Below, piece by piece: positions 45,161 through 56,140 of a stretch of DNA of 64,000 bases (positions are counted from its first letter, which is position 1; each line of letters starts with the position of its first letter). The stretch comes from Pandoraea terrigena (lineage in GTDB: Bacteria; Pseudomonadota; Gammaproteobacteria; Burkholderiales; Burkholderiaceae): NCBI RefSeq assembly GCF_902459705.1, contig NZ_CABPRU010000006.1, positions 62,001 through 126,000 on the forward strand, written 5' to 3'. The notes beneath the pieces are model-generated. The model made no database searches. It saw only the letters and a list, made by a program, of their open reading frames with translations, and was not told where the DNA came from. A program made the translations under genes and the position numbers.

Positions 45161-45817
45161 ATGAACGTCACTCTGATTCCTGTCACGCCTTTCCAGCAAA
45201 ACTGCACCCTGCTCGTTTGCGATGCGACGAAGCGCGCCGCCGTGGTCGACCCCGGCGGCGACATCGACCGGATCGCGGGCGAGATCGAACGCCAGGGCGT
45301 GACGCTCGAGAAAATCTTCCTGACGCACGGTCATCTGGACCACTGCGGCGGCGCAGGCGCGCTGGCCGAGAAGTACGGCGTGCCGATCGAAGGCCCGCAT
45401 CCGGACGACGCCTTCTGGATCGACCAGCTCCAGACGCAGAGCGCGCGCTTCGGTTTTCCCGAGCCGCAAGCCTTCACGCCGGACCGCTGGCTCGGCGACG
45501 GCGACACGGTCACGTTCGGCGAAGTCGCCCTCGATGTGCTGCATTGCCCGGGGCATACGCCGGGGCATGTCGTGTTCTTCTCGGCGGACGAGCGTCTGGC
45601 CAGCGTGGGCGACGTTCTCTTCGCCGGCTCGATCGGCCGCACCGATTTTCCGCGCGGCAACCATGCCGACCTGATCGCGTCGATCCGCGACAAACTCTGG
45701 CCGCTCGGCAACGACGTGACCTTCATTCCCGGGCACGGCCCTGTCTCAACATTCGGTCAGGAACGTCAGACCAACCCGTACGTGGCCGACGCCGTGCTCG
45801 CCCGGAGCGCCGTATGA
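45161..45817 (+). CDS. MBL-fold metallo-hydrolase (glyoxalase II-like, YcbL type)
   Basis: 218-residue metallo-beta-lactamase-fold enzyme. The metal motif [16 protein letters not shown] (HxHxDH), [31 protein letters not shown] and [15 protein letters not shown] are all present. Short, like YcbL, without the extra domain of classical glyoxalase II. Likely a thioester hydrolase, for example S-lactoylglutathione. It overlaps the exonuclease gene by 4 bp. Confidence 0.9.
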   Translation: MNVTLIPVTPFQQNCTLLVCDATKRAAVVDPGGDIDRIAGEIERQGVTLEKIFLTHGHLDHCGGAGALAEKYGVPIEGPHPDDAFWIDQLQTQSARFGFPEPQAFTPDRWLGDGDTVTFGEVALDVLHCPGHTPGHVVFFSADERLASVGDVLFAGSIGRTDFPRGNHADLIASIRDKLWPLGNDVTFIPGHGPVSTFGQERQTNPYVADAVLARSAV

Positions 45818-46572
45818 GTGAGGCCGTCTCGCGTATCCCCTCGCGCATCATTCCCGCCGACGAGGAAATTTTCGTCAGTACCGATGTCGAGGCCGACGGC
45901 CCGATTCCCGGCCCGCATTCGATGCTGAGTTTCGCCTCGGCGGCCTACACGGCCGACAAGGAGCTGATCGGCACGTTCAGCGCCAACCTCGAATGCCTGC
46001 CCGACGCGAAGGGGCACCCACTGACGATGAAGTGGTGGAAAACCGAGCCGGACGCATGGGCCGCCTGCCGCGTCGACCCGGAAGATCCGGCGAAGGCACT
46101 CAAGGCGTATGTGAAGTGGGTGGAGAAGTTGCCGGGCAAGCCGGTGTTCGTTGCCTATCCGGCGGGGTTCGATTTCACGTTCATGTTCTGGTACATGATG
46201 CGTTTCGTCGGCCGTTGTCCGTTCTCATGGTCGGCCCTCGACATCAAGACGCTCGCGTACGCCATGACCGGCATGCCCTATCGCAAGTGCATCAAGCCGC
46301 GTCTGCCGCAAGTCTGGCTCGACCCGCTGCCCCATACGCACGTGGCGCTAGACGACGCGCTCGAACAAGGCGCGCTCTTCTGCAACATGCTCGCCGAGCT
46401 GCGCGAGCAGCAGAAGACGCTGACTGAACTTCCCGGCTGGCGCGGCGCCGGACTCACGGCGAACGCCGACGCCCCGGTGTTCGGATCGGCCGCGGCGCAA
46501 GCGGCTGCCGCAGCAGCGGCGGCCGAATCGCCAGATACCGGCCCCGGCAAGGACAGCGCGGCCCACGGCTGA
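45814..46572 (+). CDS. DnaQ-like 3'-5' exonuclease family protein
   Basis: 252 residues. DEDDh-type pattern: [17 protein letters not shown] (first acidic pair), [20 protein letters not shown] (second Asp), and [19 protein letters not shown] (His and last Asp). The C-terminal 40 residues are an Ala-rich tail with a run of eight alanines. The start ATG 45814 overlaps the MBL gene stop (ATGA). The natural substrate is unknown; members are often annotated simply as exonuclease. Confidence 0.82.
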   Translation: MSEAVSRIPSRIIPADEEIFVSTDVEADGPIPGPHSMLSFASAAYTADKELIGTFSANLECLPDAKGHPLTMKWWKTEPDAWAACRVDPEDPAKALKAYVKWVEKLPGKPVFVAYPAGFDFTFMFWYMMRFVGRCPFSWSALDIKTLAYAMTGMPYRKCIKPRLPQVWLDPLPHTHVALDDALEQGALFCNMLAELREQQKTLTELPGWRGAGLTANADAPVFGSAAAQAAAAAAAAESPDTGPGKDSAAHG

Positions 46573-46652
46573 GCGAAGGCCAGGGGCAGCGCGACGCCAT
46601 TACAGCCTGGCGGGAACGGTCCGATGCGAAGTGCGGCGCCCCCCCCTGCCGA

Positions 46653-47009
46653 CTACAGCACGTCGTTCGCCAACGCCGGCGGACGCGCAATCACGGCCCT
46701 GTCGCCGTTGACCACGATGGGGCGCTGCAACAGCTTCGGATGCGCCGCCACCGCAGCGAGCAGGGCGTCGTCGGTCATCGCCGTGTCGGCCAATCCCAGC
46801 TCGGCGTACTCGCTTTCGTTGCTCCGGATCATCTCGCGCACGGGCACGCCCAGCAGCTTGTGCAAGCGCTTGAGGTCGGCCAGCGTCGGCGGCGTCTTCA
46901 GGTATTCGATGATCTGCAGATCGCTGCCGCCCACTGCCGGCGCCCCCTCCACCAGGGCCAGCGCTTCGCGCGACTTCGAGCAGCGCGGGTTGTGATACAC
47001 GGTAATCAT
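46653..47009 (-). CDS. arsC: ArsC/YfgD family arsenate reductase-like protein
   Basis: 118-residue thioredoxin-fold protein. MITVYHNPRCSKSREALALV carries the catalytic cysteine of glutaredoxin-dependent arsenate reductases; IIEYLKTPPTLADLKRL and LLQRPIVVNGDRAVIARPP are also conserved. GGAG lies before ATG 47009. No ars operon neighbours are present, so it may be a YfgD-type protein of general redox function. Confidence 0.9.
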   Translation of the reverse strand: MITVYHNPRCSKSREALALVEGAPAVGGSDLQIIEYLKTPPTLADLKRLHKLLGVPVREMIRSNESEYAELGLADTAMTDDALLAAVAAHPKLLQRPIVVNGDRAVIARPPALANDVL

Positions 47010-47416
47010 GGTCGCTCCAATACGTTGAAAATGCGTCCGGCGCGACGTCGTCGTTCACGCTTCGCACGCGCGCCGCGAGTATGCATCGTATCGCCGCATG
47101 CCGCCACTGACGCACCTCCTCCCCGTCATCTCCCGCGGCGCTCCCCCCGCCGATTCCCCCGATTTACCGGCCTGACGCCGCGCATCCGGCAATGGGTAGG
47201 CCGCCGCGAAGCCCTCTACGTGTTTACCGCGCTGCGCATCGCGCATGCGCCACCTAACATAGGCAAGGAGGGTTGCGCGTCGCACCAGCGGGCCGCACTG
47301 CCACACCGCATCGCAACGGGAATCGCTTCGGACGTACCCGTTCGCGATCCGTGAAACCGCTCCCTCCGGTAGGTGAAAAGGAAGAGAAGTGTCGCGGATG
47401 TTGGGGGAAACGACGT
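47010..47416. other. Intergenic region between arsC-like and the lipoprotein gene
   Basis: 407 bp separating divergent genes. Several overlapping frames exist on both strands, but none shows a recognisable protein. GGGGGAAA at 47403-47410 serves as the ribosome-binding site of the following gene. Confidence 0.4.
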
Positions 47417-47923
47417 ATGGATACGCAACCTTATCAGTGGCGGCGGGCGGCGAAGGCCGCCACAAGCGTCTCCGTCATCGCATGCGCCCTGGCCGTATGG
47501 GGCTGCGCCAATCCGGATTTCGAGCCCAAGAAGCCACTCGTTCTCAACCTGACGCCGGCCCAGGTGCCACTCACAGCGCTCGATCAGTACAAGATCGCAG
47601 CGGCGCAACGCGTGACCGCAGTCAACGCCCGCGAGATCACCCCTGGCAATCCCCAGCCGATGTTGCGCTCAGTGGTATCGCTCGAATATTGGGTCGACCG
47701 CGGCGGTAACGTCACGAGAGTGGCGCTCTATCGCAGCAATGGCGACCATGAGGCGGAACGCATCGCCGTCACTAGCTTGCGACGGGCCAGTCCGTTACCG
47801 ATGCCGAGCCGGGCGCTGGTCGACAGCAGCGGACGCGTGCGCGCCGTCGAAACCTGGCTCTTCAACGACGATGGGCGCTTCCAGTTGCGCAGCGTGGCGG
47901 CACCTCAGATCGACGGGCAGTGA
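47417..47923 (+). CDS. Lipoprotein with TonB C-terminal-like domain
   Basis: 168 residues. The signal SVSVIACALAVWGCANPDF has a lipobox with the lipidated Cys near residue 30. The C-terminal half, RSVVSLEYWVDRGGNVTRVA followed by LRRASPLPMPSR, resembles the TonB carboxy-terminal fold used in energy-transducer and TonB-like periplasmic proteins. No transmembrane anchor besides the lipid. Start ATG 47417 with GGGGGAAA upstream. Function unknown. Confidence 0.7.
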   Translation: MDTQPYQWRRAAKAATSVSVIACALAVWGCANPDFEPKKPLVLNLTPAQVPLTALDQYKIAAAQRVTAVNAREITPGNPQPMLRSVVSLEYWVDRGGNVTRVALYRSNGDHEAERIAVTSLRRASPLPMPSRALVDSSGRVRAVETWLFNDDGRFQLRSVAAPQIDGQ

Positions 47924-47980
47924 TATCGTGACGGGCATCGATCCACCCTGCCCGGCGCGTGTCGGGCGACGGAGATGCGC

Positions 47981-48769
47981 ATGCCGCGATTTGCTGCGAA
48001 CCTGACCCTGCTTTATCAGGAAGTGCCGTTCCTGGACCGTTTCCGCGAAGCCGCGAGCGATGGTTTCCGAGGCGTGGAGTGCCTGTTCCCGTATGATCAT
48101 CCGGCGCAAGCGGTGCGGGCGCGTCTGGACGACGCGGGGCTCACGCAGGTGCTGTTCAATACACCCGCCGGCGACTGGGCCAGCGGCGAGCGCGGGCTGG
48201 CTGCGCTACCGGGACGCGAGGCGCAGTTTCGGGACGGCCTCGAACGCGCGCTCGACTATGCCGATACGCTGGGCTGTCGCCAACTTCATGTGATGGCGGG
48301 ATGCCCCGACGCCTCGGCATCGCTCGAGCGCTGCCGGGCCGTCTATCTCGACAATCTCGCCTATGCGGCCGCACAGGCTGCCGCGCATGGCATCACGATC
48401 CTGATCGAACCGATCAATCCGCGCGACTTCCCCCGCTATTTCCTCACGCGCCAGGATCAGGCCCAGGCCATTCGCCACGAGGTTGGCGCCAGCCATCTCA
48501 AGGTGCAGTTCGACATCTATCACTGCCAGATCGTCGAGGGCGACCTGGCCGTCAAATTGCGTCAGCACATTGCCAATATCGGGCATGTGCAGGTCGCTGG
48601 CGTCCCCGCGCGTCACGAACCCGACACCGGCGAAGTCAACTATCCGTTCCTGTTCCGTCTGCTCGACGAACTGGGTTATGCCGGATGGGTGGGGTGTGAG
48701 TATCGTCCGCAGGGCGCAACGCGCGAGGGGCTCGGCTGGCTCAAACCGTGGCTCAGGGCCACCCGATAA
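47981..48769 (+). CDS. hyi: Hydroxypyruvate isomerase family protein
   Basis: 262-residue TIM-barrel isomerase. [20 protein letters not shown] is the usual beginning; [36 protein letters not shown] (catalytic Glu) and [14 protein letters not shown] (metal ligands) match Hyi/OtnI. ATG 47981 has GGAG at 6-7 bp; the ATG at 47975 would abut that sequence and is unlikely. No glyoxylate-pathway neighbours are nearby, so the substrate could also be 2-oxotetronate (OtnI). Confidence 0.88.
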   Translation: MPRFAANLTLLYQEVPFLDRFREAASDGFRGVECLFPYDHPAQAVRARLDDAGLTQVLFNTPAGDWASGERGLAALPGREAQFRDGLERALDYADTLGCRQLHVMAGCPDASASLERCRAVYLDNLAYAAAQAAAHGITILIEPINPRDFPRYFLTRQDQAQAIRHEVGASHLKVQFDIYHCQIVEGDLAVKLRQHIANIGHVQVAGVPARHEPDTGEVNYPFLFRLLDELGYAGWVGCEYRPQGATREGLGWLKPWLRATR

Positions 48770-48907
48770 GGCGCCGAATCGCGACACCGGCAATGCGGAT
48801 ATTCATTTACGCACGGGTGAATCGATTTCCGAAAAGTGAATCGGAGGGCGAACCAGTCTTCGGGATGACGACCAAAGGCGTAGGAAAGATGTAGGTCTGT
48901 GGAGGGG

Positions 48908-48937
48908 AAAAAAATGGCGGGACACGCGGACCCGCCA
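48908..48937 (-). terminator. Intrinsic terminator on the minus strand without an obvious gene
   Basis: Read leftward: TGGCGGG-loop of 9-CCCGCCA followed directly by TTTTTTT (the A run 48908-48914 on the plus strand). A 7-bp perfect GC-rich stem with a 7-T tail is a textbook terminator, but no minus-strand gene precedes it for over 2 kb. Confidence 0.8.
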
Positions 48938-49150
48938 AAACCACACGCTACGGGGTTAGCGCGAGGAGACCAGATTCAGAGCACTGCATCGAACTACCTT
49001 GCAGATCGCGCCGGGGGACGCATTCCACCGATACAGTCGCGCTGCCGTGTTACCGGGGGATAAGCACGTCAGCGTTGAGAAGCATTTTGGTGGAAACGTC
49101 TGGGGGGAGGGGTAACAAAGTGTTTCAGGTTGTAACACCTGCGCCGTCGA
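48938..49150 (-). ncRNA. Candidate small RNA upstream of the orphan terminator
   Basis: The minus-strand sequence leading into the terminator has further short stems: CGCTA/TAGCG at 48946-48961 and CTGCA/TGCAG at roughly 48984-49004, with AAGGTAGTTCGA in the latter loop. The right end is arbitrary, because no confident promoter was found. I do not recognise a known RNA family; 6S RNA was considered, but its conserved central bubble was not evident. Confidence 0.3.
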
Positions 49151-49468
49151 CGCGCTTTCCCGGATGACCTTCGCGCCTTTCCTGGCGTGCCTTTCAGGCG
49201 CGTCGGCCGAAGCACAATTTGGTTCGTGATCCTGAGTAACTTGTCCGCCAAAGCATCCATGACGGCGACGCTCGCGCGCCAACCCATCGCGTCAGTGTGC
49301 CGCGAACGCGTTTCACGTTCGGTGCGTCAATGTGCTAAGTTCATTCCTTGTGCGTGGCAGCAAAGTGGGCGTGCGCGATCCGCGGGCGCACCATCGCCGC
49401 GGATCGGCAGCACCACGAGCACAATGATTCCGTCAACGACAGCACCGGCCCTGTCGGGCCGCATTCGC

Positions 49469-49969
49469 ATGGACACCATGGAACGTTTGGGGCAGATACT
49501 GGCACGCGACCGCGTGATCGGGGTGGTGGGCCTGTCGCCGCGGCCGGACCGGCCGAGCCACACCACATCGCGTTACATGCAGCAGCACGGGTACCGGATC
49601 GTGCCGATCAACCCGGAGGCGGCCGACGCCGGCGCGACGATCCTGGGCGAGCCCGTCTACGCGAGCCTGACCGAGGCGGCCGACGCCTTGCGCACCGAGG
49701 GCCTGCGGATCCAGATGGTGGACTGCTTCCGTCGCAGCGGCGATATTCCGCCCATTGCGGACGAGGCCGTCGCCATTGGGGCCAACAGCCTGTGGATGCA
49801 GTTGGGCATTGAAAACGACGACGCCGCGGCCGTCGCGCTGGCGGCAGGGCTGGACGTCGTGATGGACCGTTGCGTCAAGATCGAGCACCAGCGCTGGCAG
49901 ATGCAAGGGGGCCATCCCCGCGCCAGCGTCGACGCACCGCCGCTGAGAGCGCCCCTTCCGAAACGCTGA
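49469..49969 (+). CDS. CoA-binding domain protein (YccU-like)
   Basis: 166 residues with a Rossmann-type CoA-binding domain: DRVIGVVGLSPRPDRPSHTT, GYRIVPINPEAADAGATILG, MVDCFRRSGDIPPIADEAV, LWMQLGIENDDAAAVALAAG and VVMDRCVKIEHQRW. The length and order of motifs fit the small YccU family. ATG 49469 is chosen; ATG 49478 and an upstream ATG 49424 are alternatives, and none has a strong Shine-Dalgarno sequence. Function of the family is not established. Confidence 0.88.
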   Translation: MDTMERLGQILARDRVIGVVGLSPRPDRPSHTTSRYMQQHGYRIVPINPEAADAGATILGEPVYASLTEAADALRTEGLRIQMVDCFRRSGDIPPIADEAVAIGANSLWMQLGIENDDAAAVALAAGLDVVMDRCVKIEHQRWQMQGGHPRASVDAPPLRAPLPKR

Positions 49970-50005
49970 ACCGCCGACTTCCGACTCTGCCAATCGCCTG
50001 CTGAT

Positions 50006-50944
50006 ATGACCATCGACGCCGATCTACTCGCCTACTACGACCAAATGGCGCGCAAGTACCCCGTTAGTGCCGACGACGGCACGCCGAGCGCGCAGGACGT
50101 GCGCACCCGGTTCGCCACCATCGCCGGCGAGGCCCTGCGCCCGTTGCCGGCCGGCGTGCGCAGCGAGACTATCGACATTCCGCTGCCCGGCCGCACCCTG
50201 CGAGCGCGGCTATATCGCCCGATGGGCCGCGAAGTGCCGCTCGTCGTGTTCTTCCATGGGGGCGGCTGGGTCGTGGGAGACGTCGACACGCATGGAACGA
50301 TGGCCGCCTTCCTGGCGCAGGACGGCGACGTGGCGGTGTTGAGCGTCGATTACCGGTTGGCGCCCGAGCATCCGTTCCCGGCACCCGTCGACGACGCGCG
50401 TGACGCCTTGGCATGGGCGGCGGAGCAGCGCGCGCAACTGGGCGTGCGGGTCGACCGCCTGGCCGTGGCGGGCGACAGTGCCGGGGGCCACCTGGCGGCG
50501 CAGGCGGCGGCGTGGTTCAACGATCGGCATCCCGGGATCGTTGGTGCGCAATTGTTGATCTATCCGGTCGTGCAGTACCGCTTCGACACCCCCAGTTACG
50601 AGCGCCTGGCGGACGGTGTCGGCCTGACGCGCGACGAGATGCGCTGGTACTGGCAGACATTCCTGGGCGACGTGGAACCGTCGTCCGACGACGTGCGAGT
50701 CAATCTGACCGCGCAGGCGCCGCGCCATGCCTTGCCGCACGCATTGGTCATCGCGGCCGAATACGATCCGTTGCACGACGAAGCGGTATCGTACGCACAG
50801 TTCGTGGCGAGTTGGGGGGGCCGGGCGGAGATCATCGAGGCGCCCGGCCTGACACACAGTTTCGCGAGGCTACAACCGTTCGTCCCGCAGGCGCGGCTGG
50901 TCATGCACGACGCGGCACAGCGCCTGCGCGACTGGCTTGGATAA
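50006..50944 (+). CDS. Alpha/beta-hydrolase, hormone-sensitive-lipase family esterase
   Basis: 312 residues. Oxyanion-hole motif VVFFHGGGWVVGD, nucleophile elbow VAGDSAGGHLAAQ (Ser), catalytic Asp in AAEYDPLHDEA and His in PGLTHSFARL. SVDYRLAPEHPFPA is typical of the HSL (family IV) esterases. No signal peptide, so cytoplasmic. It follows the CoA-binding gene by 36 bp and converges with pheC, whose stop is 17 bp away. Confidence 0.92.
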   Translation: MTIDADLLAYYDQMARKYPVSADDGTPSAQDVRTRFATIAGEALRPLPAGVRSETIDIPLPGRTLRARLYRPMGREVPLVVFFHGGGWVVGDVDTHGTMAAFLAQDGDVAVLSVDYRLAPEHPFPAPVDDARDALAWAAEQRAQLGVRVDRLAVAGDSAGGHLAAQAAAWFNDRHPGIVGAQLLIYPVVQYRFDTPSYERLADGVGLTRDEMRWYWQTFLGDVEPSSDDVRVNLTAQAPRHALPHALVIAAEYDPLHDEAVSYAQFVASWGGRAEIIEAPGLTHSFARLQPFVPQARLVMHDAAQRLRDWLG

Positions 50945-50961
50945 CACCGGGACCCAGGCCG

Positions 50962-51783
50962 TCACTTCAGCCACTTGTCGACGACCTTCTGATATTCCCC
51001 GGTCTTCTGCGCGAGGTTCAGCCACTGGTCGACGTATTGCTTGAAGATGTCGTCGCCACGCGGCAGCAGGTAGGCCTTCTCGCCGAACTGCAGCGGCTTG
51101 TCGGGGTTGACCGGGCACAGTGTCGGATTCAGCTTGTGCTGCAGCAGAGTTTCTGAGGCGTCGGTGACCATCACGTCGGCTTTGCCGTCGACGATTTGCT
51201 TGAAGATCGTGACGTTGTCCGGGTAGATCGTGAGTGTGGCGTTCGGCAGGTACTGGCGGGCAAACCGTTCGTTCGTGCCGCCCGGGTTGGCGATGGCACG
51301 CGTGCTGGGCCGGTTCAGATCGGCAAGCGTCTGGTACTTCGCCACGTCGGCACAGCGCACGATCGGCGACTTGCCGTCGACCATGACCACACTGCTGTAG
51401 TAGGCGCGCGCCGCGCGATCGAGCGTGACGGACACGCCACCGACCGCGATATCGCACTTGCCGGCGGTGAAATCGTCCATCAGCCCTTTCCAGGTGGTCG
51501 GGACGATCACGGGCTTCACGCCCAGCGACTTCGCCAGCGACGCGACCAGATCCACGTCAATGCCCTCGAACTGACCGTCGGGACGCCGAAACGAGTAAGG
51601 CTTGTAGTCGCCCGTCGCGCAGGCGCGCAGCGCGCCCGATTTGATGATGTCGTCCAGTCGGGAGTGAATGGCGGGGGGCGCGGAAGGACTCACGACGGCG
51701 GCCGATTGCGCGTAGGCTGCGGAAACGGCAAGCGCCGCCCCCGCCATGAGGGCCGCGCGGGCGGCCGTCAACATGACTTTCAT
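50962..51783 (-). CDS. pheC: Cyclohexadienyl dehydratase (periplasmic, PheC type)
   Basis: 273-residue secreted protein of the type 3 solute-binding fold that converts prephenate to phenylpyruvate or arogenate to phenylalanine. The signal is AALMAGAALAVSAAYAQ. SRLDDIIKSGALRACATGDY, YKPYSFRRPDGQFEGIDVDL, AIANPGGTNERFARQYLP and YPDNVTIFKQIVDGKADVMV closely follow PheC of Pseudomonas aeruginosa, including the GGTNE segment and the C-terminal KAYLLPR. AGGAG precedes ATG 51783. An amino-acid ABC binding protein is the alternative, but no transporter genes adjoin. Confidence 0.85.
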   Translation of the reverse strand: MKVMLTAARAALMAGAALAVSAAYAQSAAVVSPSAPPAIHSRLDDIIKSGALRACATGDYKPYSFRRPDGQFEGIDVDLVASLAKSLGVKPVIVPTTWKGLMDDFTAGKCDIAVGGVSVTLDRAARAYYSSVVMVDGKSPIVRCADVAKYQTLADLNRPSTRAIANPGGTNERFARQYLPNATLTIYPDNVTIFKQIVDGKADVMVTDASETLLQHKLNPTLCPVNPDKPLQFGEKAYLLPRGDDIFKQYVDQWLNLAQKTGEYQKVVDKWLK

Positions 51784-51989
51784 GCTTGTCTCCTGAGGTT
51801 TGACGTAGTGGCGCACTGCGCTCCCGTACTGTCTGATGCAGCGCGTGGGGCTTAATAGTAAAGACACTCCGGGCCAACGCCAATCGGTATGACGGCAGTG
51901 TGCCGTGCGCGCCACGCCGACTCGCCGCCAGTGACTGATGTGCGGCATAACAGCCCGCCGTGCGTCCAGGCCGAGGATACGCGAGTAAA

Positions 51990-53099
51990 ATGGCCGCTTG
52001 CCCCAACCCTCCAACCCACCGCCGCGACGTGTCCCAAGCTCTGCAAAACGATACTTTCCTGCGCGCCCTGCTGCGCCAGCCGACCGAGTACACGCCGATC
52101 TGGCTGATGCGCCAGGCGGGCCGGTACCTGCCCGAATACAATGCCACGCGCGCGAAGGCCGGCAGCTTCCTGGCGCTCGCCAAGAACCCCGCCTACGCCA
52201 CCGAGGTCACGCTGCAGCCGCTCGAGCGCTTCCCGCTCGATGCCGCCATCCTGTTCTCGGACATCCTCACCATTCCCGACGCCATGGGCCTCGGCCTGTC
52301 GTTCGAGGCGGGTGAAGGGCCACGTTTCGCCCACCCGCTGCGCACCGAAGACGACGTGCACCGCCTGCAGGCGCCGGACCTCGACAGCCTGCGTTACGTC
52401 TTCGACGCCGTTGCCGAGATCCGCCGCGCGCTGAACGGGCGTGTGCCGCTCATCGGCTTCTCCGGCAGCCCGTGGACGCTCGCGTGCTACATGGTCGAAG
52501 GGGCTGGGTCGGCGGACTTCCGTACCGTCAAGACGATGATGTATGAGCGTCCCGACCTGATGACGCACATCCTCGAGACCAACGCGCGCGCCGTCGCGGC
52601 CTACCTGAACGCCCAGATCGAAGCGGGCGCGCAAGCCATCATGGTGTTCGACACCTGGGGCGGGGCGCTGGCCGACGGTCTGTACCAACAGTTCTCGCTC
52701 GCGTTCATGCAAAAGGCGCTCGCGGGCGTGCACCGCGAATGGAACGGTGCGCGGATTCCACATATCGTCTTCACCAAGGGCGGCGGTCAGTGGCTCGAAG
52801 CCATTGCCGACACCGGGCCCGACGCCATCGGACTCGACTGGACCGTCGATCTCGCAGCCGCGCGCCGCCGTGTCGGCGACCGTTGTGCGCTGCAAGGCAA
52901 TTTCGATCCCACCGCCCTCTTTGCATCGCCCGAGGCCATACGTACCGAGGCCCGCCGTCTACTCGACGCTTATGGCAACGCACCAGGCCACGTTTTCAAC
53001 CTGGGGCACGGTATTTCGCAGTTCACGCAACCGGACCACGTGGCGGCGCTCGTCGACGAAGTTCACGGCTACAGCCGCAAGCTGCGCCAGACGGCGTAG
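51990..53099 (+). CDS. hemE: Uroporphyrinogen decarboxylase
   Basis: Haem biosynthesis enzyme decarboxylating uroporphyrinogen III to coproporphyrinogen III, cytoplasmic. 369 residues from ATG 51990; GTG 52029 ([18 protein letters not shown]) gives 356 residues and fits the family length better, so the start is open. Motifs: [20 protein letters not shown], the [15 protein letters not shown] catalytic Asp, [29 protein letters not shown] and [14 protein letters not shown]. It is divergent from pheC across 206 bp. Confidence 0.95.
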   Translation: MAACPNPPTHRRDVSQALQNDTFLRALLRQPTEYTPIWLMRQAGRYLPEYNATRAKAGSFLALAKNPAYATEVTLQPLERFPLDAAILFSDILTIPDAMGLGLSFEAGEGPRFAHPLRTEDDVHRLQAPDLDSLRYVFDAVAEIRRALNGRVPLIGFSGSPWTLACYMVEGAGSADFRTVKTMMYERPDLMTHILETNARAVAAYLNAQIEAGAQAIMVFDTWGGALADGLYQQFSLAFMQKALAGVHREWNGARIPHIVFTKGGGQWLEAIADTGPDAIGLDWTVDLAAARRRVGDRCALQGNFDPTALFASPEAIRTEARRLLDAYGNAPGHVFNLGHGISQFTQPDHVAALVDEVHGYSRKLRQTA

Positions 53100-53233
53100 T
53101 CGCCAACGCGCACAAGTGGCGGTGCGGATCGCGAGGCCATTTGCCCCGCAAATCCAACCGCCGTTCCAAGCACAGAATGTCAAGTGTCAACCTGTCGAGT
53201 AACCCCTCCAATTTACGGAGTTGTCCCGAAGAC

Positions 53234-53242
53234 TTATACACA
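53234..53242 (+). promoter_or_regulatory. DnaA box
   Basis: TTATACACA, a match to the consensus TTATNCACA. Confidence 0.55.
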
Positions 53243-53311
53243 AATTCTCGCTGCGCCGCCGCAAGTGAGAGACCAAGGGAAAGCCCCTTGAGCGTTGTTC
53301 ATAAGTCATTG

Positions 53312-53330
53312 ATCAAAAAGCATTTTTGAT
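53312..53330. repeat. A/T-rich inverted repeat
   Basis: ATCAAAAA-GCA-TTTTTGAT, perfect 8-bp arms with a 3-base loop. It could be a hairpin ending the hemE transcript (T5 in the second arm) or part of a protein-binding region between the two DnaA boxes. Confidence 0.45.
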
Positions 53331-53412
53331 TCGAGCAAAGTCGAGACGCAGCACCGCGCGAGGGCCGTCTGGTGGGGCTGACGAGAGATAATCCCCACAG
53401 TTCTCAACATAG

Positions 53413-53421
53413 TTATCCACA
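53413..53421 (+). promoter_or_regulatory. DnaA box (strong consensus)
   Basis: TTATCCACA, identical to the highest-affinity DnaA box of E. coli, 150 bp upstream of the priA ATG and in the same orientation as the box at 53234. Confidence 0.65.
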
Positions 53422-53562
53422 AGCACTCCCGGCCCACCGGAAACCCGACTCAAATCCGGGGTTTACCGACACTTCTCAGGATTCACTTTAAGTTTGACCC
53501 GCGCCGACGATCTTTCCGAACCGTCTCTTGCATCGACTGAGGATGCTCTGTCCCCGGTCGCC

Positions 53563-56010
<2,448 letters not shown>

Positions 56011-56140
56011 ATCGGTATATAACGTTCCGGAAATTTGACAACATCGCCCGAATCTCCGACGATGCTGACAGCAGTCGAGCACCGCACGTCGAACGGTTCA
56101 CGTCATCTGCACGATAAGAAGTCCTACAGGAGACATCCCG

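Larger units (their letters stand above)
48770..49468. other. Long non-coding gap with a minus-strand terminator
   Basis: 699 bp between two rightward genes. No plausible protein: the leftward frames at 48956-49282 and 49069-49287 have odd composition and no ribosome-binding site. The gap holds a strong leftward terminator at 48908-48937 and several small stem-loops to its right, listed as a candidate small RNA. Confidence 0.55.
53100..53562. promoter_or_regulatory. AT-richer gap between hemE and priA with DnaA boxes
   Basis: 463 bp without a supported gene (the last 69 bp are an in-frame extension of priA to TTG 53494). It contains two perfect DnaA boxes (53234 and 53413), a one-mismatch box TGTTCATAA at 53297-53305, and an A/T-rich inverted repeat at 53312-53330. 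Confidence 0.5.

Noticed and set aside
48956-49282. Leftward 108-residue frame ending near the orphan terminator
   Set aside because: No ribosome-binding site, unusual Cys/Pro/Arg composition and no recognisable fold; a non-coding RNA explains the terminator better.
53100-53562. Chromosomal origin of replication
   Set aside because: Only two perfect DnaA boxes and no dnaA/dnaN/parAB/gidA neighbours; kept as a regulatory observation instead.
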